A stretch of 64,000 nt of DNA from Fluviicola sp. (GTDB taxonomy: Bacteria > Bacteroidota > Bacteroidia > Flavobacteriales_D > Crocinitomicaceae). This document shows positions 18,998 through 27,669 of this stretch, piece after piece; the stretch's first letter is position 1, and each line of letters begins with the position of its first letter. The position numbers and the translations under genes were made by a program. The stretch covers positions 1-64,000 of the forward strand of contig NVXV01000014.1 of assembly GCA_002734085.1 (NCBI GenBank). The letters are read 5' to 3'. Under the pieces are notes generated by a model. It searched no databases, had not been told where the DNA came from, and saw nothing but the letters and a program-made list of their open reading frames with translations.

Positions 18998-19867
18998 TTA
19001 CCCAAGATAAGCTTTAAGCATCTTACTTCTAGATGTATGTTTCAGTCTTCGGATTGCCTTTTCTTTAATTTGACGTACTCTTTCACGTGTTAAATCAAAT
19101 CGTGTTCCGATCTCATCTAAACTCATTTGACGTTTTCCATCTAACCCAAAATAAAGCTTCAATACATCTGCTTCACGCATAGTTAATGTCGTAAGAGAAC
19201 GATTGATTTCTTTCTGAAGTGATTCGTGAATCAAGTCTTTTTCAGGAGTAGGCAGACCATCATTGGGTAAAATATCATACATGCTTGAACTTGATTCATC
19301 TCCTTCTTTCAAGGGTGCATCCATAGAAACATGTCTACCAGAAGATGAAAGGGCCTGCTTTACATCACTTATTGTAAGGTCTAAATATTCTGCTAATTCA
19401 TCAGCAGATGGAGGTCTTTCAAGTTTTTGTTCTAATTCAGAATAAGCTCGATTAATTTTTCCAATAGAACCAATTTTATTTAAAGGTAAACGTACAATAC
19501 GCGCTTGTTCTGCAAGTGCTTGCAAGATTGACTGACGAATCCACCAAACGGCATATGAGATGAATTTAAAACCTCTTGTTTCATCAAATCGTTGAGCAGC
19601 TTTGATTAGACCTAAGTTTCCTTCATTAATTAAGTCAGGTAAAGTCAACCCTTGATTTTGATATTGTTTAGCCACAGAAACAACGAAACGTAGGTTTGCT
19701 CTAGTCAAACGATCTAGTGCTTTTTGATCCCCCATTTTTATCCTACGAGCTAATTCAACTTCCTCTTGTGCAGAAATTAAATCGACACGACCAATCTCGA
19801 CAAGATACTTGTCTAAAGAAGCAGTTTCTCTGTTGGTGACCTGTTTACTTATTTTTAATTGTCTCAT
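18998..19867 (-). CDS. rpoD: Primary RNA polymerase sigma factor (RpoD/SigA family)
   Basis: 289 residues, the short form of the housekeeping sigma factor typical of this phylum (no long N-terminal region 1.1). Region 1.2 ([16 protein letters not shown]), region 2 ([45 protein letters not shown]), region 3 and region 4 ([20 protein letters not shown]) are all present. It directs recognition of the TTG/TAnnTTTG promoters seen elsewhere in the window. The divergent 241-base spacer to dapD carries its control region, but no convincing promoter could be picked on this strand. Confidence 0.97.
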   Translation of the reverse strand: MRQLKISKQVTNRETASLDKYLVEIGRVDLISAQEEVELARRIKMGDQKALDRLTRANLRFVVSVAKQYQNQGLTLPDLINEGNLGLIKAAQRFDETRGFKFISYAVWWIRQSILQALAEQARIVRLPLNKIGSIGKINRAYSELEQKLERPPSADELAEYLDLTISDVKQALSSSGRHVSMDAPLKEGDESSSSMYDILPNDGLPTPEKDLIHESLQKEINRSLTTLTMREADVLKLYFGLDGKRQMSLDEIGTRFDLTRERVRQIKEKAIRRLKHTSRSKMLKAYLG

Positions 19868-20077
19868 ATCTTTTTATTTAATTTTAGCACGAATTAAGTG
19901 GTGAAATCATGCAATTGTTTATTCTTTTATACTAGTTAAACGTAAAAACCAGTTAAATAGTTGGCTATTTTCTATTTTTTTTGTAAAGAAGCTTTGTTTT
20001 TTCTTTAATAGCTGACTATTTATGTGTGAAAAAAATGAATAATTCGAACTTGTAACCATCTATGGATATAAGACTAT

Positions 20078-20085
20078 TATCTTTG
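20078..20085 (+). promoter_or_regulatory. Candidate -7 box for dapD
   Basis: TATCTTTG matches the TAnnTTTG box and lies 23 bases before the ATG. No TTG sits at the expected -33 spacing; the nearest is 25 bases upstream. Confidence 0.4.
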
Positions 20086-20108
20086 CTGATTAAAGAATCA
20101 AGGAAAAA

Positions 20109-20915
20109 ATGAAAGATATAATTGAAAAGGCATGGGAAGATCGTTCTCTCTTAGGAAATAAAGAGGTAGTTGAGGCGATTGAATCAGTGATTGAAGGACT
20201 GGATAAAGGAGCCTACCGCGTTGCAGAGCCATCTGGAAATGGTTGGCAGGTAAATGAGTGGATTAAAAAGGCTGTTGTACTTTATTTCCCTATTAGAAAG
20301 ATGGAAACGATTGAAGTCGGTCCTTTTGAATTCCATGATAAAATGGCTTTGAAAAAGAATTATAAAGAATTAGGAGTTCGTGTAGTACCTCATGCTGTAG
20401 CACGGTACGGAGCTTATATTTCAAAAGGTGTAATTATGATGCCTTCTTATGTAAATATTGGAGCTTATGTAGATGAAGGAACAATGGTTGATACATGGGC
20501 TACTGTTGGTTCTTGTGCTCAAATTGGTAAAAATGTACATCTGAGTGGAGGAGTAGGTATTGGAGGAGTATTAGAGCCTTTACAAGCTGCACCAGTTGTA
20601 ATAGAGGATGGTGCATTCATTGGTTCTCGTTGTATCGTAGTTGAAGGAGTCAGAGTTCGTGAAGAAGCAGTACTAGGAGCAAACGTTGTTCTTACAAAGT
20701 CAACTAAGATTATAGATGTTACAGGTGATGAGTCAGTTGAAATTAAAGGTGAAGTACCAAAGCGAAGTGTTGTAATTCCAGGATCATATACTAAATCTTT
20801 TCCTGCAGGAGAATATCAAGTCCCTTGTGCTTTAATCATAGGTAAACGAAAAGCTAGTACAGATCTCAAGACCTCATTAAATGATGCGTTGAGAGAACAT
20901 AATGTTGCTGTTTAA
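20109..20915 (+). CDS. dapD: 2,3,4,5-tetrahydropyridine-2,6-dicarboxylate N-succinyltransferase
   Basis: 268 residues, close to the usual length of about 270. It transfers succinyl from succinyl-CoA to tetrahydrodipicolinate in the lysine/diaminopimelate pathway. The N-terminal helical domain is followed by a left-handed beta-helix of hexapeptide repeats (around 100-200) with signature stretches VPHAVARYGAYISKGV, GAYVDEGTMVDTWATVGSCAQIG and GGVLEPLQA. It provides diaminopimelate for peptidoglycan. It is followed 33 bases later by meaB in the same direction; the two are functionally unrelated apart from both touching succinyl-CoA metabolism. Confidence 0.97.
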   Translation: MKDIIEKAWEDRSLLGNKEVVEAIESVIEGLDKGAYRVAEPSGNGWQVNEWIKKAVVLYFPIRKMETIEVGPFEFHDKMALKKNYKELGVRVVPHAVARYGAYISKGVIMMPSYVNIGAYVDEGTMVDTWATVGSCAQIGKNVHLSGGVGIGGVLEPLQAAPVVIEDGAFIGSRCIVVEGVRVREEAVLGANVVLTKSTKIIDVTGDESVEIKGEVPKRSVVIPGSYTKSFPAGEYQVPCALIIGKRKASTDLKTSLNDALREHNVAV

Positions 20916-20948
20916 AGTTTGATTATCTTTACATAAGAGATTGATAAT

Positions 20949-21980
20949 ATGGATACAGGTCGCTTAAAAGAATGGATGGAAAAACGTCAACAACGAAAAA
21001 CGTCGTTGAACCATGACGAATTGCTAAAAGGAATTTTGGCTGGTGATATTCAGTCTTTAAGTGGAGCAATTACTTTATTAGAAAGTAATAAAAAGGAAGA
21101 TCAAATTGTTGCTCGAAATCTTGTGTCGAGTTGTTTATCACATTCAGGTAGATCAATTCGTATTGGGATTACAGGTGTTCCGGGAGTAGGAAAGAGTACT
21201 TTTATAGAGTCCTTTGGTCAGTTAATTATTGAAAAAGGTAATAAAATTGCTGTTCTTGCAGTAGATCCCTCTTCCGAAAAAAGCGGGGGTAGTATTCTTG
21301 GAGATAAGACGAGAATGAATGATCTTTCACAGTCTAAGAATGCGTTTATTCGGCCTTCAGCTGCAGGCAAGTCTCTTGGTGGTGTAGCTCGTAAAACAAG
21401 AGAATCAATCATCTTATGTGAAGCTGCTGGATTTGATTATATCTTTATTGAGACGGTTGGTGTAGGTCAGTCTGAAACTGCAGTACACTCTATGGTAGAC
21501 TTTTTTCTACTATTAATGTTGGCAGGAGCAGGAGATGAATTGCAAGGCATTAAGCGCGGTATTATGGAAATGGCCGATGCGCTTGTAATAACAAAAGCAG
21601 ACGGTGATAATCTCGGTAAAGCTCAACTGGCTCGAAAAGAATATCAAAATGCAATGCATCTATTTCCCCCAAATGAAAATGAATGGACGCCACAAGCTTT
21701 GGTTTCATCAGCAATAGAAAACCTCAATATTGATAAGGTTCTTAATACACTAGAAAAATTTGTTAATCATACTAAAGTAAACGGCTCACTTTTACAGAAG
21801 CGTAAAAAACAGGATAAATACTGGTTACACGAGACAATATCTGATGTATTACTTTCTGATTTTTACGATTCTGAAGTTTTAGAAAAGGAAATTAAATCTG
21901 TTGAATTAGATGTTGTAGAAGGTAGAATAACCTCTTTTGAAGGAGCCGAATTTTTAATTGAAAAATACAGAGGTAAATGA
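20949..21980 (+). CDS. meaB: Methylmalonyl-CoA mutase-associated GTPase MeaB
   Basis: 343 residues of the MeaB/ArgK G3E GTPase family, which guards and loads the B12-dependent methylmalonyl-CoA mutase. Walker A GVPGVGKST (about 78), the DPSSEKSGGSILGDKTRM switch region, the ETVGVGQSE motif and the base-recognition TKAD are all visible. The mutase subunits are not in the window. Its stop overlaps the start of the next gene (ATGA). Confidence 0.95.
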   Translation: MDTGRLKEWMEKRQQRKTSLNHDELLKGILAGDIQSLSGAITLLESNKKEDQIVARNLVSSCLSHSGRSIRIGITGVPGVGKSTFIESFGQLIIEKGNKIAVLAVDPSSEKSGGSILGDKTRMNDLSQSKNAFIRPSAAGKSLGGVARKTRESIILCEAAGFDYIFIETVGVGQSETAVHSMVDFFLLLMLAGAGDELQGIKRGIMEMADALVITKADGDNLGKAQLARKEYQNAMHLFPPNENEWTPQALVSSAIENLNIDKVLNTLEKFVNHTKVNGSLLQKRKKQDKYWLHETISDVLLSDFYDSEVLEKEIKSVELDVVEGRITSFEGAEFLIEKYRGK

Positions 21981-22741
21981 GATTGCTCTTATTATTTATA
22001 CTATTTATAGCGCTTCTTTTAGTTTCGTGTGAGAACACTGAGAAGGAGGTTCGAAAAGGTGAGAAATCACTAAATGCATCAGAAATTATAGACAGATCTT
22101 ATAAATTCTACAATGTAGAACGATTACAAGAAAAAGATATTTCGTTTAGATTTCGTATCCATGATTATAGCTTTCTAAGAGAGGAAAATGGTATTGCTCG
22201 ACACAGAAAAACAGTAGACACTAATAGTATCGAAATCAAAGACGTTTGGAAAAATGGTGAGGTACAACGATTTCTAGATGATAGTTTAGTAGTTATTACC
22301 AAAAAGCAAGAAAAAGCATATCGAAATTCAATAAATTCAGTTTTTTATTTCGCTTTTCTACCAAAGGGTTTAACGGATCCAGCTGTTAATACTGAGTTGG
22401 TGGAAGAAGTAAATATTAAGGGGAGAGATTATTATAAAGTGCGGGTAACTTTCGACGAAGAGGGTGGAGGAGAAGATCATAATGATATATTCCTTTATTG
22501 GTTTGATAAAGAAGACTTTTCAATGGACTATGTAGCTTATCAGTACTTTACGGAAGCAGGAGGTATTCGATTTCGTGAAGCTATAAATTCACGTCAAATA
22601 GAAGGAATTACATTTCAGGATTATGTCAATTATAAACCGGAAACTAAAGATCTTAAATTAGAGCATTCAGATCAGGCATTTGAGAATGATGAGTTGATTG
22701 AAGTTTCTAGAATTGAGTTGGAGAATTTAGAGGTGTACTGA
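21977..22741 (+). CDS. DUF6503-like lipoprotein of unknown function
   Basis: 254 residues with a lipoprotein signal: hydrophobic residues 4-15 and a lipobox LVSC with the lipidated cysteine near position 18. The mature part is beta-rich with conserved aromatic stretches (NIKGRDYYKVRVTF, DIFLYWFDKEDFSMDY), resembling LolA-like folds predicted for DUF6503 proteins of Bacteroidota. It overlaps meaB by four bases. I infer a periplasmic, membrane-anchored location; no activity can be read from the sequence. Confidence 0.7.
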   Translation: MRLLLLFILFIALLLVSCENTEKEVRKGEKSLNASEIIDRSYKFYNVERLQEKDISFRFRIHDYSFLREENGIARHRKTVDTNSIEIKDVWKNGEVQRFLDDSLVVITKKQEKAYRNSINSVFYFAFLPKGLTDPAVNTELVEEVNIKGRDYYKVRVTFDEEGGGEDHNDIFLYWFDKEDFSMDYVAYQYFTEAGGIRFREAINSRQIEGITFQDYVNYKPETKDLKLEHSDQAFENDELIEVSRIELENLEVY

Positions 22742-22815
22742 TTTATATTAAGTATAGAATTCTGATTTTAGTGTTTTAGTTCTTTGTTAATTGAATTATA
22801 CTTAAACCAAAAAAA

Positions 22816-22895
22816 GGAACCGAAGAATATTGAATACGGATTTAAGAATTTCGAACTCGCTACTTCTAAAATCTGCGGTTCCATATTCAGTATTC
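22816..22895. repeat. Interleaved imperfect inverted repeats between the lipoprotein gene and ffh
   Basis: The 236-base spacer 22742-22977 holds GGAACCG (22816) matched by CGGTTCC (22876), and GAATATTGAATAC (22825) matched with two mismatches by ATATTCAGTATTC (22883). The arms are in order A-B-A'-B', so they cannot form one simple hairpin but could form a pseudoknot. No open frame or terminator was found here. Confidence 0.45.
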
Positions 22896-22977
22896 TGCCT
22901 TCAAAAAAGTACTTTGTCTAAAATATATAAATCGTTTTTAACTTGAAGTTCGAATTTTAGTAAGATCTCTTCAAATC

Positions 22978-24321
22978 CTACATTCCAGGCATGCCACCCC
23001 CCTTCATTTGCTTCATCATGTTCATCATGTTCTTCTTATTACTCATAAGCTTCATCATCTTCTTTGTGTCATTAAATTGTTTTAATAACTTATTGACTTC
23101 TTGAATATTCTGACCACTTCCTTGAGCAATTCTTTTCTTACGACTACTATCAATTATGCCAGGGTTTTCTCTTTCTTGAGGATTCATTGATTGAATCATC
23201 GCTTCGATATGTTTGAAAGCATCATCTTCCAATTCAACACCTTTCATTGCTTTGCCCATTCCTGGAATCATTCCCATGAGGTCTTTAACATTCCCCATTT
23301 TTTTAACTTGTTGCAGTTGACCTAAGAAATCGTTGAAATCAAATTGATTTTTCTTAATACGTTTCTGAAGTTTTTGCGCTTCTTTTTCATCGTATTGCTC
23401 TTGAGCTTTTTCTACAAGTGAAACTACATCACCCATTCCAAGAATACGATCTGCCATTCTCTTTGGGTAGAAAATGTCAATAGCATCCATTTTCTCACCA
23501 GTACCAACAAATTTAATGGGTTTGTTTACTACAGCCTTAATTGAAATCGCAGCACCCCCTCTTGTATCACCATCGAGTTTTGTTAAAATTACACCATTGA
23601 AATCGATACGTTCATTGAATGTCTTGGCAGTGTTCACAGCATCTTGTCCAGTCATAGCATCAACCACAAATAGTGTCTCAGTAGGCTGTATTGCTGTTTT
23701 AACGTCTGAAATCTCATTCATCATCTGCTCGTCAACAGCTAATCGACCAGCGGTATCAATAATCACCACATTGTGTCCATTACTCCTCGCGTGCTTAATT
23801 GCGTCTTCTGCAATTTTTACAGGATTCTTTTCTTCTTTGTTAGAGAAAACTTCAACTCCAATTTGTTCACCAAGAACATGTAATTGATCAATAGCAGCAG
23901 GACGGTAGACATCACAAGCTACAAGTAGCGGATTCTTTCCTTTTTTCGTTTTTAAGAAGTTAGCAAGTTTACCCGAAAAAGTTGTTTTACCCGAACCTTG
24001 AAGTCCAGCCATCAAAATTATACCTGGATTTCCTTGGTAATTAACCTCTTCTTGTTCACCCCCCATCAATTCGATGAGTTCTTCATGGCAAATCTTAATC
24101 ATTAACTGACCTGGAGAGACGGCGTTAAGTACATCGCGACCTAATGCTTTTTCTTTGACAGTTTTTGTAAAATCTTTTGCGGTATTAAAGTTAACATCAG
24201 CATCAAGCAATGCACGACGCACTTCCTTTAGTGTTTCAGCTACATTTATTTCAGAAATTTGGCCTTGACCTTTAAGGACTTTAAATGCTTTTTCAAATTT
24301 ATCCGTAAGATTCTCAAACAT
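22978..24321 (-). CDS. ffh: Signal recognition particle protein Ffh
   Basis: 447 residues, normal length. The N domain is followed by the G domain with GLQGSGKTTFSGKLA, DVYRPAAIDQL, DTAGR and TKLDGDTRGGAA, then a methionine-rich M domain ending in MKQMKGGGMPGM that binds the 4.5S RNA and signal sequences. It delivers nascent membrane proteins to the FtsY receptor. The start ATG is supported by a well-formed promoter just upstream. Confidence 0.98.
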   Translation of the reverse strand: MFENLTDKFEKAFKVLKGQGQISEINVAETLKEVRRALLDADVNFNTAKDFTKTVKEKALGRDVLNAVSPGQLMIKICHEELIELMGGEQEEVNYQGNPGIILMAGLQGSGKTTFSGKLANFLKTKKGKNPLLVACDVYRPAAIDQLHVLGEQIGVEVFSNKEEKNPVKIAEDAIKHARSNGHNVVIIDTAGRLAVDEQMMNEISDVKTAIQPTETLFVVDAMTGQDAVNTAKTFNERIDFNGVILTKLDGDTRGGAAISIKAVVNKPIKFVGTGEKMDAIDIFYPKRMADRILGMGDVVSLVEKAQEQYDEKEAQKLQKRIKKNQFDFNDFLGQLQQVKKMGNVKDLMGMIPGMGKAMKGVELEDDAFKHIEAMIQSMNPQERENPGIIDSSRKKRIAQGSGQNIQEVNKLLKQFNDTKKMMKLMSNKKNMMNMMKQMKGGGMPGM

Positions 24322-24348
24322 GTCTAAATCAGTTTAATTTTAAGGCTA

Positions 24349-24378
24349 CAAAGTTAATAAAAACAAAGAATATATCAA
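24349..24378 (-). promoter_or_regulatory. Predicted sigma-A promoter of ffh
   Basis: On the minus strand TTG (24378-24376), a 19-base spacer and TAACTTTG (24356-24349) match the Bacteroidota consensus exactly. The inferred transcript start near 24342 leaves a leader of about 20 bases. Confidence 0.65.
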
Positions 24379-24436
24379 TAATGATTTTTTTCATTTATTA
24401 ATTAAATAAACACAGCTTAAAAAGTAAAAAATGTTT

Positions 24437-24444
24437 TATATTTG
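24437..24444 (+). promoter_or_regulatory. Candidate -7 box for the SGNH-like lipoprotein gene
   Basis: TATATTTG matches TAnnTTTG and sits 16 bases before the ATG at 24461. No TTG at -33 spacing was found. The close spacing favours the second in-frame ATG (24467) as a possible alternative start. Confidence 0.35.
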
Positions 24445-24460
24445 TTAAGAATGTAACTCT

Positions 24461-25819
24461 ATGGAAATGAAATTAAAACTTTACGCTACGCTACTCATCG
24501 GTTTAATAATATTTGGATGTCAAAAAGAAGATGATTTAGATCGTCTTGCTGAATTAAGTTTTGACCGCCCAGCCGCTATTGGTGGAAGAACTTTAGCTGG
24601 ATATCAAGATGGTGCTCTTTATGTTAAAGGACAAGAAAACTCAATTCCTAATTTGATTTTTGAACAAGTAGAGCAGTATGGTGGTACTACTTTTAACGTA
24701 AATAAAATGAATGCTTCTGGTAGTGTAGGAGTAGGTATTAATCCAAAACCTTGGACTTCAATATTTCAAACAAAGAGTAGCTTGGGAATGAGAACAGACT
24801 GTAATGGAGATGTAAGTTTAGGTCCAGTAAAAGAACTTTACACAACTACAGACCTTCCAGATTTTGATAACTCTTCAGCAATGGTTAATAATCAAAATCA
24901 ATGTATTCCGTTTGCAAAAATGAATGACCTGAATGACCCGAATTTTGGTTTATCATACAGTAACGGAAATAATTTTCCATATTACCATAGAAAAGCAGAG
25001 AATCCTGGAGCGTCAACGATGCTTTCCGAGTTAGTTGATTACAACCCGAGTTTTCTAATTGCTTGGCTGGGAATGGAAGATATTTATTCTTATGCCTTAG
25101 ATGGTGGTTATGGTCACACTATTCCTTCTCCAGCGGACTTTGAAACAAAGTTAGATTCAATTCTAGCTATTATGAATGCGAATGGTACTAAAGGTGTTTT
25201 GGCTAACATTCCATCAATTGAAGACTTACCTTATTTTAATTTAATTCCTTACAACAATGCGAATTTGACTCAAGATCAGGCAGATCAATTAAATACATTT
25301 TATTCGGCTGCGGGAGCAAATCACATCAGTTTTAGTGAGGGGCCAAATCCTTTTGTTATGGAGGATCCAGACGCGCCGAATGGATTAAGACAAATCATGC
25401 AGGGAGAATACTTGACTCTAACTGTACCTCTCGATTCGATGCGTTGTTTTTTATACGGACTTCAAGGGAAATATATGATCGATAGATATGTGCTTAGTTT
25501 AACAGAGGTTTCAGAAGTAAATAGTGCGATCATTTCTTATAATCAAATAATTGCAGATTTGGCCGATAAATATGACTTTGCCTTGTTTGATGCTAACTCG
25601 TTCTATCATAACATGAAATCAGGTATGAAATGGAATGGTGTGGATTATAGTTTTGAATTTGTTAGTGGTGGATTTATAGGGCTTGATGGAGTTTATCCAA
25701 ATCAAAAAGGTCATGAACTTTTGGCAAATGAAATGATTAGAGCAATCAATGCAAAGTATGGTAGTGCAATTCCTAACGTAAACTGTTTTGATTGTGATGG
25801 TTCTATTTTCCCAGAGTAA
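24461..25819 (+). CDS. SGNH/GDSL-fold outer membrane lipoprotein lacking the catalytic residues
   Basis: 452 residues with a lipoprotein signal (lipobox IFGC, cysteine near 20). Family hallmarks are clear: the stretch AGYQDGALYVKGQENSIPN after block I, the block III region AWLGMED, and the C-terminal LDGVYPNQKGHELLANEMI with INAKYGS. In active relatives block I reads GNSLTAG, block III GNND and block V DGVHP. Here they read GGRTLAG, GMED and DGVYP: the nucleophile serine is Arg43, the oxyanion asparagine is Glu206 and the base histidine is Tyr412, leaving only Asp409. It is therefore probably a non-catalytic, perhaps carbohydrate- or lipid-binding, surface protein. It lies 19 bases before the Asp-box protein gene. 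Confidence 0.8.
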   Translation: MEMKLKLYATLLIGLIIFGCQKEDDLDRLAELSFDRPAAIGGRTLAGYQDGALYVKGQENSIPNLIFEQVEQYGGTTFNVNKMNASGSVGVGINPKPWTSIFQTKSSLGMRTDCNGDVSLGPVKELYTTTDLPDFDNSSAMVNNQNQCIPFAKMNDLNDPNFGLSYSNGNNFPYYHRKAENPGASTMLSELVDYNPSFLIAWLGMEDIYSYALDGGYGHTIPSPADFETKLDSILAIMNANGTKGVLANIPSIEDLPYFNLIPYNNANLTQDQADQLNTFYSAAGANHISFSEGPNPFVMEDPDAPNGLRQIMQGEYLTLTVPLDSMRCFLYGLQGKYMIDRYVLSLTEVSEVNSAIISYNQIIADLADKYDFALFDANSFYHNMKSGMKWNGVDYSFEFVSGGFIGLDGVYPNQKGHELLANEMIRAINAKYGSAIPNVNCFDCDGSIFPE

Positions 25820-25838
25820 ATAAAACGTTTCATTTATC

Positions 25839-27410
25839 ATGAGGATTTTCTTTATTCTTTTAATTTCAGTTCTTTTCACCAAGGGCTTGCTTGCTCAAAA
25901 TGTCAATATTTCAAATGGTGCGGCTTTTGAAGGAGAGCCTTTTATTGCTATAAACCCCAATGATAGTCAACACTTAGTTGTTGCATGGATGGGATTCAAA
26001 CTCGGTCAAGAAATAATTATTAAAACGAGAACAACATTTGATGGAGGGCAGACCTGGAGCGCTACGAATGAGTTTACGCATCTTCAGTCTGGTTATGGCA
26101 GTGCTGATCCTTCCTTAAAAATCGACAATAGCGGTAATGCTTATTTGTGTTACATTGATTATGATAACGATAATTTTACGGGAGGTCAAGTTTTGGTTTC
26201 TAAATCGAATGACGGAGGTTTAAATTGGGGAAATCCAGTTACAGCTGTTAATACAACAGATTGTCCGGATAAGTTATGCATTGATAGACCTTGGATGGTG
26301 ATTGATAATTCTGGTAGTGCTCTTGATGGGACTATTTACGTAACCTCGATGAATGCGAATCAGCCAACAATAGTTGATCCTCCGTATAACCCTTATTTAG
26401 CAGTTAGTACAGACGGGGGAAACACTTTTGATACACCGAGATTTCTAGATACTATGGGTTACTATTCGGGGGATCAAATAACTCAACCAATGCCAACTCC
26501 AACAATAGGCGCTGATGGGACATTTTACGCTATATACCCTAGTTATGAAACATCTCAAAGCGTATTTGCCCAATACATAATGGCTCAATCGGATGATGCT
26601 GGTATATCTTTAGATCACAATGTGACTCATCAAGCTTCTTCAGGGCTTTCGTCACCATTGGCAAAAAAAGCTCCATTATTAATTTCAAATCCTAATGATG
26701 CTTCTCAGTTAGGTTATCTTTTTTTGAAGGAGGATAATGGTGATTTAGATATTTATTTTTCAGAGTCACTCGATTTTGGAATCAACTGGTCAACAGCAAT
26801 TAGAGTAAATGATGATGTTGTTGGAAATGGTATCATGCAAGATTTAGTTTGGGGAGAATTTAATGAACAAGGAGATGTTGTAGTTTGTTGGAGGGACAGA
26901 AGAAACGGAGGTGCTGGTTATGATGTTCCTACAGAAATTATGGGAGCAACCCGTTTTTCTGACTCCACTAATTTCTCATCCAACTTTACAATCACAGATC
27001 AATTGGTTAACCATGAGGCAGTTTTAGAAGGGTCGGGAAATGATTTTATGTCCGTTGAGTATAGTGGAGATACAATACATGTTGTTTGGGGAGATACAAG
27101 ATCTGGAGTATTAAATATTTATTACAACAAAATGAGTGTTGTCGATCAAACATCCAACATTCAAAGTATTGCTAAGTCTGATTGGAATTTTTTAAATCTA
27201 TTTCCAAATCCAGCTGAAGAGTTTATTACTTTAGACGAAAACTTGATAGGTTACGACTTTAATATAATTGATGAACAGGGTAGGGTTATTGAAACTGGAA
27301 AGCTCTCCGAAAAGTCTAAAATTGTAATAAGTGAACTTGAGAGAGGAACATTCATAATTTACCTTTCAAATAGTGAAAGTATTGCTACTTTTAAGTTTGT
27401 TAAAGAGTAG
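25839..27410 (+). CDS. Secreted sialidase-like (Asp-box/BNR propeller) protein with T9SS type A sorting domain
   Basis: 523 residues with a signal peptide (about 1-20, ending LLAQ). Asp-box turns recur: TFDGGQTW, SNDGGLNW, STDGGNTF and FGINW, the signature of sialidase-like six-bladed propellers. A type A sorting domain occupies about 450-523 (LFPNPAEEFITL, then IIDEQGRVI and TFIIYLSN). Sialidases need an arginine triad, a Tyr/Glu pair and an FRIP-like motif; I could not identify these, so enzymatic activity is uncertain and other Asp-box functions remain possible. It forms a likely two-gene unit with the SGNH-like lipoprotein. Confidence 0.75.
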   Translation: MRIFFILLISVLFTKGLLAQNVNISNGAAFEGEPFIAINPNDSQHLVVAWMGFKLGQEIIIKTRTTFDGGQTWSATNEFTHLQSGYGSADPSLKIDNSGNAYLCYIDYDNDNFTGGQVLVSKSNDGGLNWGNPVTAVNTTDCPDKLCIDRPWMVIDNSGSALDGTIYVTSMNANQPTIVDPPYNPYLAVSTDGGNTFDTPRFLDTMGYYSGDQITQPMPTPTIGADGTFYAIYPSYETSQSVFAQYIMAQSDDAGISLDHNVTHQASSGLSSPLAKKAPLLISNPNDASQLGYLFLKEDNGDLDIYFSESLDFGINWSTAIRVNDDVVGNGIMQDLVWGEFNEQGDVVVCWRDRRNGGAGYDVPTEIMGATRFSDSTNFSSNFTITDQLVNHEAVLEGSGNDFMSVEYSGDTIHVVWGDTRSGVLNIYYNKMSVVDQTSNIQSIAKSDWNFLNLFPNPAEEFITLDENLIGYDFNIIDEQGRVIETGKLSEKSKIVISELERGTFIIYLSNSESIATFKFVKE

Positions 27411-27617
27411 ACTCTAGTCATTTCAACTCATAAGTTTTTTACAAGTATGTTGTTTAAATGAATTAGATACGCATCCCTTGATTCGTTATGGCTTCTTCTA
27501 TTCAGAGTATATGTACATATTTTAATGAGAATAGTAGTATTTAATTATAGAGTCTTTTAACACATTTTAATTTAGAATTAGGGGGTAGTTAGTAGACCGA
27601 GTGAAATACAAGAATAA

Positions 27618-27647
27618 AAAAAGGAGAACAGAAATGTTCTCCTTTTT
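27618..27647. terminator. Bidirectional rho-independent terminator
   Basis: A perfect 13-bp stem (AAAAAGGAGAACA / TGTTCTCCTTTTT) with a GAAA tetraloop, flanked by A and T runs on both sides. It sits between converging genes and can serve the Asp-box gene on plus and the esterase gene on minus. The remainder of the spacer (27411-27617) shows nothing recognisable. Confidence 0.9.
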
Positions 27648-27669
27648 ATGTATACAGGTTTTCTTTGTA

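Noticed and set aside
19868-20108. tRNA or small RNA gene in the divergent sigA-dapD spacer
   Set aside because: No cloverleaf, T-loop sequence or terminator-like hairpin was found; only a -7 box for dapD is visible.
25839-27410. Confident call of an active sialidase
   Set aside because: Asp-box turns are clear, but the catalytic arginine triad and FRIP-like motif could not be identified by eye.
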